Origin: Rhodospirillaceae bacterium
GTDB lineage: Bacteria > Pseudomonadota > Alphaproteobacteria > Thalassobaculales > Thalassobaculaceae
Assembly: GCA_002690995.1 (NCBI GenBank)
Contig: NZGS01000154.1
Span: forward strand, 2,511-61,255
Length of the DNA stretch: 58,745 nt
Direction: 5' to 3'
The position numbers and the translations under genes were made by a program. The first letter of the stretch is position 1. The number at the start of each line of letters is the position of its first letter. Below are positions 27,739 to 36,817 of this stretch, in pieces. The notes beneath the pieces were generated by a model. The model was given only the letters and a program-made list of their open reading frames with translations. It made no database searches and had not been told where the DNA came from.

Positions 27739-28421
27739 TCAACACCACTCCACAGTGAGGATTTTTCGGCAGCCATCTCGAAATTTATGAGACCTCCAAA
27801 TTCCTTAAAAAGCCAATCAATTCGTTCTAGGTCTTCTTCAGTATCTACTGCCAGCCTCACCTTTCTTAACTCAGAACGGCCTGACTCGAAATTTAAAATT
27901 TTAAATTTTTCCGGGTTTTTATAAAAAAACCGAGTAACGTGTTCGCTATCACAACTATCCGCCGCTAAACCCATTATTTTTTTTAATGAGTCAGTTTTTA
28001 TAATCTCGACGCTCATACCAACTGGGTACGTCCTTGGGAAAACATTTGAAATTAAATCGAGACTGGGGTCTGTCCACATCTCTATCCCTTTTTCCAGAAG
28101 TTCTGGATCAATAAATGGACTATCGCCATTTATCCTAACAAACTTATCTACCCCCAAATAACTAGCACAAGATACTGCTCTATTAAGAACATCATGGGCA
28201 GCTCCTCTAAACACTTCTATATTAAGAGATTGGATATATTGAGTAAGTCTATCATCCGTTTTACTATTGGAGGTTGCAACCACAATTGTTGATAAATTCT
28301 TTACTTTTGATACGCGGTCTATGACGCGTTTAATTAGCGGCTCTCCAGCAATGTGTCTCAAAGCTTTACCCGGCAACCGGGAAGAACCCATACGCGAAAA
28401 GATGATCGCAGGCACCTTCAT
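27735..28421 (-). CDS. SpsF-like cytidylyltransferase
   Basis: A 228-aa nucleotidyltransferase of the GT-A fold, of the SpsF/CMP-Kdo-synthetase-like group (COG1861). The nucleotide-binding start is AIIFSRMGSSRLPGKAL (residues 5-21), with the metal/sugar loop RINGDSPFIDPELL (about 95-108). It should activate an acidic or amino sugar as a CMP (or other NDP) derivative for a surface glycan; the sugar is not identifiable. The true start is the ATG at 28421, which overlaps the epimerase stop as ATGA; the frame is open 16 codons further upstream inside the epimerase gene and that part is not credible. Middle gene of an operon with 4-base overlaps on both sides. Confidence 0.88.
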   Translation of the reverse strand: MKVPAIIFSRMGSSRLPGKALRHIAGEPLIKRVIDRVSKVKNLSTIVVATSNSKTDDRLTQYIQSLNIEVFRGAAHDVLNRAVSCASYLGVDKFVRINGDSPFIDPELLEKGIEMWTDPSLDLISNVFPRTYPVGMSVEIIKTDSLKKIMGLAADSCDSEHVTRFFYKNPEKFKILNFESGRSELRKVRLAVDTEEDLERIDWLFKEFGGLINFEMAAEKSSLWSGVE

Positions 28422-29488
28422 GCATTTGACCTGAGAACTTTTTCCCACTCGGAAACATACCATTCGCAATATTTCTTATAACCTTTCTCTAGTGGCCATT
28501 TAGGCTTAAATCCCAGTCTATCCTCTGCCTTATCCATCTTGAGAGTTCCTCTAATAGGCTTATCTTCCGCCTTCGGGCGGAATTCAAAAGTAACGTCGGG
28601 AATAATTTCCTTAATGGTATTTGCCAATTCCAATATGCTCCTTGCGTTACCATAAGTTAGGTTGAAAGTATCCGATGCAGTTGGCCCACCATGTAACGCT
28701 AGTGCGCGTATCATACCGTCTATCAGATCCTCAACATATGTGAAATCTAACCTCCCACTGCCGCCCCCTTCTAATAGTAACGGTTTACCTGTCAATGCAT
28801 TTTCAATAAAAATCTGGCTTACTCGTCTACTTACGCATCGCTCGCCATAAAGTGCGCTAGGCCTTATGATACATGTTCCAAGACCGTACGTGTGGCAGTA
28901 AGTTCGAACTAAACGTTCTCCCATATACTTGGCATTCGCATAAATACCTCTGGGTCTCGGCCTAGTGGTTTCATCCACCCAAGCATCCTTAAAATCACCG
29001 TACACAGTACTCGAACTCAAAAACATCAACGTCTTCATATTTTTTTGATTCAATCTGCAAAGTTCAAGAACATTGCGTAAAGTAGAAAGTTGTAAATCAA
29101 AACATTTTCCAGGATCTTTCCTTGCCTCAACTGAACTGGCTATGGCGGCTAAGTGAACAACCCGGGTGGGTTTAAATTCATTGAATACATTTGCTATATC
29201 CGAAAAATTTCGAGCATCACAATTGCGAAATTTGACACCATAACTGCGCATGGTTTCAAAGCGGCTCATAAGGAAATGGAGATTGAGTTTACGTTTTAAT
29301 AAGTCACCCTCATCATAAAATGCATTATCAACAAGGCTATTAACCATCAAATTATCGAGTACCATTACGGAAACACCAGCCTTACTAAGCCCAATCGCTA
29401 AGTTATGGCCAATGAATCCCGCACCACCAACCAGCAGCACCCTATCCTTCTGCAGCTCGCTAGCTATCTCTTCAAAACTTCTAGTCAT
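28418..29488 (-). CDS. NAD-dependent sugar epimerase/dehydratase (extended SDR)
   Basis: A 356-aa extended short-chain dehydrogenase. The NAD motif GGAGFIGHNLA is at about 21-31, the catalytic Ser/Thr in LSSSTVYGD (about 152-160), and Y-x-x-x-K in IYANAKYMGE (about 178). It acts on a nucleotide-activated sugar as epimerase, dehydratase or reductase. It is first in the operon with the SpsF-like transferase, the 120-aa protein and the dead methyltransferase, and divergent from an asparagine-synthetase-like gene. This set is what one expects from a small O-antigen, capsule or flagellin-glycan island. The gap to the divergent gene (29489-29685) is AT-rich with no feature I can name. Confidence 0.9.
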   Translation of the reverse strand: MTRSFEEIASELQKDRVLLVGGAGFIGHNLAIGLSKAGVSVMVLDNLMVNSLVDNAFYDEGDLLKRKLNLHFLMSRFETMRSYGVKFRNCDARNFSDIANVFNEFKPTRVVHLAAIASSVEARKDPGKCFDLQLSTLRNVLELCRLNQKNMKTLMFLSSSTVYGDFKDAWVDETTRPRPRGIYANAKYMGERLVRTYCHTYGLGTCIIRPSALYGERCVSRRVSQIFIENALTGKPLLLEGGGSGRLDFTYVEDLIDGMIRALALHGGPTASDTFNLTYGNARSILELANTIKEIIPDVTFEFRPKAEDKPIRGTLKMDKAEDRLGFKPKWPLEKGYKKYCEWYVSEWEKVLRSNA

Positions 29489-29685
29489 TATATAAAAAGT
29501 TTACTGCCACCAAATAACATTGCATATATATAAATACTAAAGTCCAGCATCACTCTGAACAATAGCAGCAGAAATCAAAAAAAACTACGTACCCTTTTGG
29601 TAAGATCGATCAAAACACGTTATATAACGAACGGTAAAATATTTAGAAAATTTTTAATACAGTGGGTTTTGGGTCGGAATATAAT

Positions 29686-31503
29686 ATGAGCCGTATAGCC
29701 GGACTTATACCAAGAAACAACAAGGGAACCCCTCGCTTGGACGCTATTATGATTACGCGTCTTCTTGGGACAAAGCAGATTGTGAGGGATGGTTTTTTCT
29801 TTACAGAAAACCAACAAGCATCAGCCAAATTCGGGTCAATACAAATAGTTATCGACTGCTCAATCTTTAACGCAGGCGATTTTTCCACGCCTCAGAAAAA
29901 ACTCCCCGATGCACAACGTGTTCTACTATCAATCAGCAAAATTGGAATAATACGAACACTCGAAAAAATAAATGGTCGCTTTTGTCTTGCAGTTTTTGAC
30001 ACTAAAACAAATGTCTTGTGTTTAGGCCGCGATCGTTTTGGTTTATCAACTCTGTTTTATACTTGCTTTGACGGACTTATAGCTTTCTCTTCAAGGGCCA
30101 AAGGCCTTCGCGGCCTTCCTGGCGTCTCCAATGAGTTAGATCATAGTTTCTTAAAAGCAGCGGCTGCCACGAACTATCGTTTTTTAGACACAAATAATTC
30201 ACTCTCGCCATTTCGAAATATCAAACAGGTTCCACCAGGCACGATTGTCCGTTTCGATGATAAAAAAATACAGACCGAACAATTTGCATCATTAACGATT
30301 GATGGAATTAGAAGAAGCAACAAACCTACGAGTGAAGAATATATCCACCTATTCAATAAAGCTGTCAGCAAACGGCTTAGGGTTGCAAAAAAACCAATTT
30401 TTTCTTTATCCGGAGGTTTGGATAGCTCGTCTGTTGTATCTATGGCGCAGCAAATAACTCGAAAAAAACAAACCGCTATATCTACGGTTCATCCAAACAA
30501 ATTGTATGATGAACAGGAAGAAATACTTGATGTAATACAAGCGGGAAAAGCAAATTGGAACTCCGTCACTATTACTAATCCAAATATATTTGAGAAACTT
30601 ACAAAAATCTATAGCTCCCATGATTATCCCCTACCAACCGTAACTTGGCTTAACCACTTATTGCTTGTCGAAGAGGCGGCAAAATTAGGCTACACAGATT
30701 TATTTACGGGACTTGGCGGTGACGAACTACATGCAGGGGAATATGATTATTTTTTCTATTTCTTTGCGGATTTAAAAAAAATGGGGAAAACGGATTTACT
30801 CAACAAAGAAATAGAAGCCTGGGTAAAAAATCACGATCATCCTATCTTCAGGAAGTCTAAAAATGTCGCTCTGGAACGTATGATAGAATTAACCGACCCT
30901 TTAGTGCCCGGAAGATGTTTGCCAGATCAAAAACTACTTAACCGCTATAAAAATTTGCTTTCAGACGACTTTCAAAATTTAAATGACCTGCTCCCCAATT
31001 ATCATCCCACCTCAGACAGCTATCTGATATCACACAGCCAAAACGAACTACTGATTAACACAATGCCGTGTTGTCTGAGGAGTGGTAGAGAGAATTGCAA
31101 TTTATTTGGAATGCAGGAGTTCCATCCCTTTCTGGATAACGAACTCTTCGAATATATGATGAGCGTTCCACCAGAGCAAAAAATCAGAGACGGATTAACC
31201 AAGGCCTTTGCGCGAGAAAGTTACAAAGGTTTAATTCCGGAGGAGACCAGAAGGCGAATAAATAAAACTGGCTGGAATGCGCCGGCACACGAATGGTTTT
31301 CAAGAAATCATAGAGATGATTTAAATGACCTCGTTAGGTCAAGACAGTTTATCGAACGAGGGATTTATAGAATTGATTCGGTCAAGCAGATGATTAGCCA
31401 ACATGAAAAAATAGTTTTAGAAAACAGAGGCAGGCCTAATCACATGATGGCAATTTGGCAGATTGTTTCGCTAGAAATCTGGCTGAGAAACTTAGATATT
31501 TAG
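29686..31503 (+). CDS. Asparagine synthetase-like protein lacking catalytic Cys2
   Basis: A 605-aa protein with the AsnB layout: an N-terminal Ntn-type glutaminase domain (residues 1-190, with GRFCLAVFDT and LGRDRFGLSTLFY) and a C-terminal ATP-pyrophosphatase domain with the PP-loop FSLSGGLDSSS (about 242-252) and TGLGGDELHAGEYDYF (about 345-360). In true AsnB the first residue after Met is the nucleophile Cys (MCGI); here it is MSRIAG, so glutamine hydrolysis should be lost or changed. The ATG at 29686 has GGA upstream; an earlier GTG at 29662 in frame does not restore a Cys. Divergent from the sugar operon, it may amidate a glycan precursor, as AsnB homologs in O-antigen clusters do. Confidence 0.87.
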   Translation: MSRIAGLIPRNNKGTPRLDAIMITRLLGTKQIVRDGFFFTENQQASAKFGSIQIVIDCSIFNAGDFSTPQKKLPDAQRVLLSISKIGIIRTLEKINGRFCLAVFDTKTNVLCLGRDRFGLSTLFYTCFDGLIAFSSRAKGLRGLPGVSNELDHSFLKAAAATNYRFLDTNNSLSPFRNIKQVPPGTIVRFDDKKIQTEQFASLTIDGIRRSNKPTSEEYIHLFNKAVSKRLRVAKKPIFSLSGGLDSSSVVSMAQQITRKKQTAISTVHPNKLYDEQEEILDVIQAGKANWNSVTITNPNIFEKLTKIYSSHDYPLPTVTWLNHLLLVEEAAKLGYTDLFTGLGGDELHAGEYDYFFYFFADLKKMGKTDLLNKEIEAWVKNHDHPIFRKSKNVALERMIELTDPLVPGRCLPDQKLLNRYKNLLSDDFQNLNDLLPNYHPTSDSYLISHSQNELLINTMPCCLRSGRENCNLFGMQEFHPFLDNELFEYMMSVPPEQKIRDGLTKAFARESYKGLIPEETRRRINKTGWNAPAHEWFSRNHRDDLNDLVRSRQFIERGIYRIDSVKQMISQHEKIVLENRGRPNHMMAIWQIVSLEIWLRNLDI

Positions 31504-31551
31504 ACTGATAAATAAACCCGCAGGTCCGACGACTTTTCTAAAAATTCCCGA

Positions 31552-32478
31552 CTAACTCCCTGAGGCCAGCCATATACAGACATTAAGTTTTTGGCCATCA
31601 ATATGCTTCACTCGGGCCACAGTCAAATTTTCTTCAGATAGCATTTCTAGCATCTCCGCTTCAGAAAAACCCAGCCAAGAATGGCCATATTCATCCCGTA
31701 GTTCAGATAAATCATGTGCTGCCAAGTCAACAATTAATAACGCTCCTTTTTTTTCTAAAACCCTTGCAGCTTCCTCGATCACTTTTTTAGGCTCCTCCGC
31801 ATACCTCAACAAAGAATTGATCGTGATTAAATCAAAGCTATTTTGTTTGAACGGAAGCCTATACATATCTCCAACCCGAACTTGGCAATTTTTAATGCCG
31901 TCTTGATCTAAACGTGCACGAGCGATTGAAAGCATTTCAAGAGAATTATCAATACCTGTCCCCTTTACCACAAAAGGTGCGATTGTTCTCAAAATTCTTC
32001 CTGCTCCTGTTCCTAGGTCAAGGAGATTTTGAATAGAGCGGTCTTTTAGCAACTCTAAGATGCATTTATCAATAACCTCGTCTGACGGCCACATACCTCT
32101 AAGTTCTGTTATTTCTTGGGAATAGGGATCCAAAAAATTCTCTGCATACCTTACACGGTCCGCCTTAACGCTACTTAATCGTGACAGGTCAAGAGCATGC
32201 GCTTCATCTTCGCCTGGCATAAGATCATTTAACATCCGCGCCAAACCAGCACCTTCCGCTTCAGTGGAAAGCCTATAATACGCTCTATTACCTTCCTTGT
32301 TACGCTGCAATAATCCCCCTTCGACAAGTAACTTTAAATGCCGAGAAACCCTAGGCTGTGTTTGGCCCAGAACCATTACTAATTCGGTTACGGAGAGTTC
32401 TGCATGTCCGCAGAGTGCTATAATCCTGAGTCGGGTCGGTTCGGCTGCAGCTCGCAACCCTTGCAAAAGCTTTTCCAC
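31552..32478 (-). CDS. ArsR-type regulator fused to SAM methyltransferase
   Basis: A 308-aa two-domain protein. Residues 1-85 form an ArsR-type winged helix (TRLRIIALCGHAELSVTEL, then QTQPRVSRHLKLLVEGGLL as recognition helix). Residues about 130-305 are a class I methyltransferase with motif I LLDLGTGAGRIL and the later FDLITINSLLRY. The Cys metal site of ArsR itself (CVCDL type) is missing from the alpha-3 helix, so it probably senses something other than arsenic, perhaps SAM or its product. In alphaproteobacteria such fusions are often next to metF or methionine-cycle genes; that neighbour is absent here. GTG start with GGGG upstream; single gene. Confidence 0.9.
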   Translation of the reverse strand: MEKLLQGLRAAAEPTRLRIIALCGHAELSVTELVMVLGQTQPRVSRHLKLLVEGGLLQRNKEGNRAYYRLSTEAEGAGLARMLNDLMPGEDEAHALDLSRLSSVKADRVRYAENFLDPYSQEITELRGMWPSDEVIDKCILELLKDRSIQNLLDLGTGAGRILRTIAPFVVKGTGIDNSLEMLSIARARLDQDGIKNCQVRVGDMYRLPFKQNSFDLITINSLLRYAEEPKKVIEEAARVLEKKGALLIVDLAAHDLSELRDEYGHSWLGFSEAEMLEMLSEENLTVARVKHIDGQKLNVCIWLASGS

Positions 32479-32555
32479 ACTAGCCCCAAATAGTTTTGTC
32501 TAATCAATATTAAATGCTGTATCTAAACAAACTAAGCCAATTTCCACAGAACAAA

Positions 32556-33269
32556 TTACCCATATCTATGCAGCCTGGCACCATTTTCTTTTAGCCATTT
32601 TTTTGAACTCTTCCATTCGCCAACCAATTGATGGACTGTTTGCCAAAATCTTGGAGAGTGATTTAATTCCACCAAGTGGGCCGCTTCATGAGCACACACA
32701 TAGTCTACAATCTTCTCTGGAGCAAAAATTAATCGCCAACAAAAAGATAAATTACCACTTGATGAACAACTCCCCCATCTGGTGCGGGTATCCCGCACAG
32801 AGACACTCTTAATTTCCATATTTAGAAGACTTGAGAATTTTTTAGCTTTATATGAAACCTCGTCTTTTGCACGTTTCTTTAGCCAATCCCTGACACGTCT
32901 TGCCATATGTTCACTACTTCCAGAAACCCTTAATTCTGGCATTTGATTATCAAAGCTTTCTTTCAGCCAAACATTTCCAAACTCCTTTGGACTGTGCGCA
33001 ATCTTATATTCTTTCCCTAAGATTGGAACGATAGAACCATGCCGAAATTGGACACGTGCAGGGAGTTTCATCAGTTGTTCGGCTATCCATGGAACATTTC
33101 GCTCAACGAATATTCTTGCTTCATCGATAGATCTCCAAATTGGTCGGCTAATACAAAACTCTGATGTCTGTTGATTAACCCTCATAATGAACCGGTTTGC
33201 CCTTTTGCTATCACGTACCTTTATATCCATTCTTTCACCACCAGGAAGACATATTGAAATATCCGGCAT
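32556..33269 (-). CDS. YgjP/SprT-like zinc metallopeptidase (M48-type)
   Basis: A 237-aa protein of the YgjP family (DUF45). The zinc site HEAAHLVELNHSPRFW (about 191-206) contains H-E-x-x-H and the third ligand His, and RDTRTRWGSCSSSG is the family's other hallmark. Function in bacteria is poorly known; it is predicted to be a cytoplasmic peptidase. I choose the ATG at 33269, with GGTGGA 7 bases upstream, rather than the GTG ten codons earlier. It lies 79 bases downstream of a GNAT gene in the same direction. Confidence 0.9.
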   Translation of the reverse strand: MPDISICLPGGERMDIKVRDSKRANRFIMRVNQQTSEFCISRPIWRSIDEARIFVERNVPWIAEQLMKLPARVQFRHGSIVPILGKEYKIAHSPKEFGNVWLKESFDNQMPELRVSGSSEHMARRVRDWLKKRAKDEVSYKAKKFSSLLNMEIKSVSVRDTRTRWGSCSSSGNLSFCWRLIFAPEKIVDYVCAHEAAHLVELNHSPRFWQTVHQLVGEWKSSKKWLKENGARLHRYG

Positions 33270-33348
33270 TTTTTTGTCCACCCTTAAGGCATAAGCCACA
33301 GTTCTGCTTGAAATTTAACAGGTCTATCAAAGAGCAAGCTAAATCACA

Positions 33349-33894
33349 TCAGCCTAATAACTCTTCTCTGATGAGTGAAAAAACCATATGGTCTTGCCAC
33401 TCGCCATTAATTTTCAAGTATTTTCTTGCTAACCCCTCGTAGCTGAAACCCGCTTTTTTTAGAACACCTTGGCTCGCCTTATTACTGGGTAGGCATGCTG
33501 CCTCAATTCTGTGCAAAGCTAAACGGTCAAATGCAAATAAGGCCGTTCCTTCTACAGCTTCTGTCATGTAGCCATTTCGCGAAAATCGTTCTCCTATCCA
33601 ATAGCCAAAGGAACACATCTGCGCAACGCCTCTACGAACATTCGCTATGGTAATACCGCCTACTAAGTTTTTATCTTCATTCGTAAAGATAAAAAATGAA
33701 TACCCTTTGTCATTAGACCAATCTTCTGAATATTTACTTAACCTACGACGAAAAGCCGATTTTGATAATGCATCGGATGGCCACGTCGGCTCCCATGGGA
33801 TTAAAAATTCTTTACTTTCAGATCGAATTTTCTCCCATTGTGCCCAATCATTCCGCACAGGTTGTCTTAGGTGAAGACGCGAAAGAGCAATCAT
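33349..33894 (-). CDS. GNAT acetyltransferase (RimJ/RimL-like)
   Basis: A 181-aa GCN5-related N-acetyltransferase of the RimJ/RimL/Acetyltransf_3 type. The start LHLRQPVRNDWAQWEKIR is typical of this branch, the acetyl-CoA binding loop is in YWIGERFSRNGYMTEA (about 105-120), and RIEAACLPSNKASQGVLKKA with SYEGLARKYLKING closes the domain. It may acetylate the N-terminus of ribosomal protein S5 or another amine; the target cannot be read. Start at ATG 33894, with CGGAA upstream, gives the standard RimJ-like beginning; a GTG at 33933 is less likely. Confidence 0.88.
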   Translation of the reverse strand: MIALSRLHLRQPVRNDWAQWEKIRSESKEFLIPWEPTWPSDALSKSAFRRRLSKYSEDWSNDKGYSFFIFTNEDKNLVGGITIANVRRGVAQMCSFGYWIGERFSRNGYMTEAVEGTALFAFDRLALHRIEAACLPSNKASQGVLKKAGFSYEGLARKYLKINGEWQDHMVFSLIREELLG

Positions 33895-34022
33895 TGGTTC
33901 CGCGTATGTTGGTAAGAAAAAACTTAAAGCCACGATTTGCTACGTCCCAGATTATTACAAAATCAGTTGAGCATGGGTTGCTATACCATACAAGCTTCAA
34001 TTTTATCACTAGACCAAACGCA

Positions 34023-35294
34023 TTACACGAAGCGTTTTTCGAAACTTGAATATGTTTCTAACCTTGAAATTGGTCCAAGCGCCGCCAAAGTAGGCCGGTT
34101 CGACAACATCGCGGAAGCTATTTTTCTTACTGCGAGACTATCAACTTTCTCTAATTTTTCTACAATCTCAGTGATTGGCTTAAATCTTTTATGGATTATA
34201 AGCTGCTGGGCTAATTGCTCGCAGCGATTTGCCGTTCCTTCTCTACTCATTAGCAGAGCTGCTTTTAACTGCGTTTTCGCTCTAATGACCTCTTCTTCAA
34301 GGTCGTCACTCGTCAATTTATTAAGCTCATCAGATATTACCGGCAGCATCTCCTCAATAAAATATTCACCCGTACCGGCATAAATTCCCATCAGTCCGCC
34401 ATCTTGATGAGAGGTAGTGAAAGATTGAATTGAGTAGGCTAACCCTCGCTTTTCTCTTACCTCCTGAAAAAGCCGAGACGACATACCGCCTCCCAACAAC
34501 ATCGAAAGCACCTGATAAGCGTAAAAGTCTTCATGATCATACGACACACTCGGAAACCCAATAATAATGTGTATTTGCTCAAGTTGTTTTACTTCACGAA
34601 AGTCTCCCCCAACGTAATTAGCCGGCTCTACAGCGGGTTGACTATTATCGTTAGGCAGTGAAGCAAATTTCTTTTCAACAAGCTCTACCATCTGTTTATG
34701 TTCAACATTTCCAGCCACAGAGAATACAAAACGTTCATTCGTATATTGTTTGGATACAAAATTTTTAATTTCTTGCCTCTTAAGTCCACTAACAACTTCA
34801 GGCTGTCCAAGGACTGGTCTTCCTATTGCCTGATTTGGATATGCACATCTTTGAAAATGATCAAAGATTATATCATCAGGCGTATCAATAGCTTGACCGA
34901 TTTCCTGAAGAACCACAATACGTTCTCTCTCAAGCTCGTTCTCATCAAATAGAGAGTTTTGGATTATATCAGAGAGGATATCGACAGCTAAAAAAACATC
35001 ATCCAACAAAGTTCTCGCAAAAAAAGCGGTTTGTTCCCTGGAAGTATAAGCGTTTAGATGCCCCCCCACGGATTCAATCTGCTCCGCAATATCTTTTGAT
35101 GATCGCCGTGATGTTCCCTTGAAAAACATATGTTCTAATAGATGAGCTATTCCATTTTGTGCTTCGGTTTCGTGACGTGTCCCCACTCCAAACCAAGTCC
35201 CCACGGATACGCTTTCCACATATTCTATCTTATCCGTTGCGATAGTAACGTTGTTATCGAGAACTGTTATTTCTGGTTTTTTCTTAATTATCAT
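34023..35294 (-). CDS. M16 family zinc peptidase (processing-protease like)
   Basis: A 423-aa member of peptidase family M16, related to the mitochondrial processing peptidase beta subunit. The inverted zinc motif H-x-x-E-H is in AHLLEHMFFKGT (about 49-60), and the third ligand Glu is expected in the segment ELERERIVVLQEI about 75 residues later. GGGMSSRLFQEVREKRGLAYS is the conserved C-terminal-domain block. It follows thrC after 15 bases, a pair seen in many alphaproteobacteria. Start ATG 35294. Likely cytoplasmic; no signal peptide. Confidence 0.95.
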   Translation of the reverse strand: MIIKKKPEITVLDNNVTIATDKIEYVESVSVGTWFGVGTRHETEAQNGIAHLLEHMFFKGTSRRSSKDIAEQIESVGGHLNAYTSREQTAFFARTLLDDVFLAVDILSDIIQNSLFDENELERERIVVLQEIGQAIDTPDDIIFDHFQRCAYPNQAIGRPVLGQPEVVSGLKRQEIKNFVSKQYTNERFVFSVAGNVEHKQMVELVEKKFASLPNDNSQPAVEPANYVGGDFREVKQLEQIHIIIGFPSVSYDHEDFYAYQVLSMLLGGGMSSRLFQEVREKRGLAYSIQSFTTSHQDGGLMGIYAGTGEYFIEEMLPVISDELNKLTSDDLEEEVIRAKTQLKAALLMSREGTANRCEQLAQQLIIHKRFKPITEIVEKLEKVDSLAVRKIASAMLSNRPTLAALGPISRLETYSSFEKRFV

Positions 35295-35309
35295 TTCATT
35301 GCCGACCGC

Positions 35310-36725
35310 TTAAGTTACTTCTACACGGGAATTTGCAGCGATATAACTTGATACTTGCTGAATACTATTCGGCAGCACAGTCACTCGTTCTTTTCGGGTC
35401 AAAAGATCTTTTAGATGGACTGGGAGCTCGGGACTAGCACCAGTCGCTTTCTGAACTGCATCAGGAAACTTTGCCGGATGCGCACATGCCAATGATACAA
35501 TAGATAAATCACTTTCCATAGACGCGCTAGAAGCAAATCTATAAGCGCCTTCAACACCTATAGCACTGTGAGGATCCAGGATTTCACCCTTTTCTTTATA
35601 TGTTGCCGAAATGCGCCCCAAGGTATCCACATCACTAACGCTCACAGCATCGAATATTTGTCTTGCTTCCATTAAAGTTTCCTCTGGAACTGAGAATTTT
35701 CCTTCGCTTCTAAAAATCTCTAAAATCTTATTGGTACTGGCGCCATCCCTTGAGTTCAAATCAAATAAAAGCCTCTCGAAGTTACTAGATACTTGTATAT
35801 CCATACTTGGGCTGATGCTCGGTTGAACTCCCCTAATTTCCATAGTTCCAGTATTAAAAAACCGCGTTAATATGTCGTTACTATTTGTGGCGACAATTAG
35901 TTTCTCAATAGGAAGACCCATTTTCTTAGCAGCGTAAGCTGAAAAGACATTCCCAAAATTTCCTGATGGCACAGAAAAAACTAATCGACGTTCGTTTAGG
36001 CCAAGCGATACCCATGCCCAGAAATAATACACGATCTGGGGCATTAATCGCGCCCAATTAATCGAGTTTATAGCTGAAAGGGCATATTTATCTCTGAATT
36101 CTAGGTTATTAAACAACGCTTTAACCATATCCTGACAATCATCAAAAGTTCCCTCCAACGCTATAGCATGAATGTTGTCAGCGTCGACGGTCGTCATTTG
36201 CCTTTGCTGAATGAGAGACACGCGATCCTTTGGAAAGAAAATAAAAACATCTATGGCTTCCCGGTCTTTGCACGCCTCTATAGCAGCTGAGCCCGTGTCC
36301 CCAGAGGTTGCTCCAACAATAGTTGTTCTTTTACCGCGAGCTAACAGCGCTTGGTCAAATAACCGCCCTAATATTTGCATAGCATAATCTTTAAATGCCA
36401 ACGTGGGCCCGTGGAACAACTCCATTAACCAAATGTTTGATTCAAATTGTTTAAGTGGCGCAACTAATGGGTGGGTAAATTGCCTATAAGTTGCTTCAAC
36501 TAAATGATCAAAAACATCTCTCGTTATCGTATCACCCAAGAAAGGTCGCATAACCTCGGCGGCCAATTCCGGATAAGACAAAGAACCAAAAGCTCTTAAA
36601 TCTTCAGAAGAAAATTGAGGCCAATCCATAGGAAGGTAGAGTCCTCCATCACGCGCAAGGCCAGTTATTAGCACATCATCGAAGTTTAATTCTGGTGCAA
36701 TGCCTCTAGTACTTAAATAACGCAA
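35310..36725 (-). CDS. thrC: Threonine synthase
   Basis: A 471-aa PLP enzyme converting O-phosphohomoserine to threonine. The N-terminus (R-Y-L-S-T-R-G) and FHGPTLAFKDYAMQ, which holds the PLP lysine, identify it, along with VGATSGDTGSAA and FSVPSGNFGNVF for phosphate and cofactor binding. It is the longer, class-2 type. The start is TTG at 36725 with a strong GGAGG 6 bases upstream; no ATG would give the conserved beginning. It heads a unit with the M16 peptidase gene. The 92 bases before it are shared with the divergent DUF1932 gene. Confidence 0.96.
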   Translation of the reverse strand: MRYLSTRGIAPELNFDDVLITGLARDGGLYLPMDWPQFSSEDLRAFGSLSYPELAAEVMRPFLGDTITRDVFDHLVEATYRQFTHPLVAPLKQFESNIWLMELFHGPTLAFKDYAMQILGRLFDQALLARGKRTTIVGATSGDTGSAAIEACKDREAIDVFIFFPKDRVSLIQQRQMTTVDADNIHAIALEGTFDDCQDMVKALFNNLEFRDKYALSAINSINWARLMPQIVYYFWAWVSLGLNERRLVFSVPSGNFGNVFSAYAAKKMGLPIEKLIVATNSNDILTRFFNTGTMEIRGVQPSISPSMDIQVSSNFERLLFDLNSRDGASTNKILEIFRSEGKFSVPEETLMEARQIFDAVSVSDVDTLGRISATYKEKGEILDPHSAIGVEGAYRFASSASMESDLSIVSLACAHPAKFPDAVQKATGASPELPVHLKDLLTRKERVTVLPNSIQQVSSYIAANSRVEVT

Positions 36726-36817
36726 AAAATGCCTCCAAAATAAATCTGAGGTAGACTACTCATGAGATGATATTCTTGCAACAATGCGAATAGATTAATT
36801 TTAACAAGGTCAAAAAC

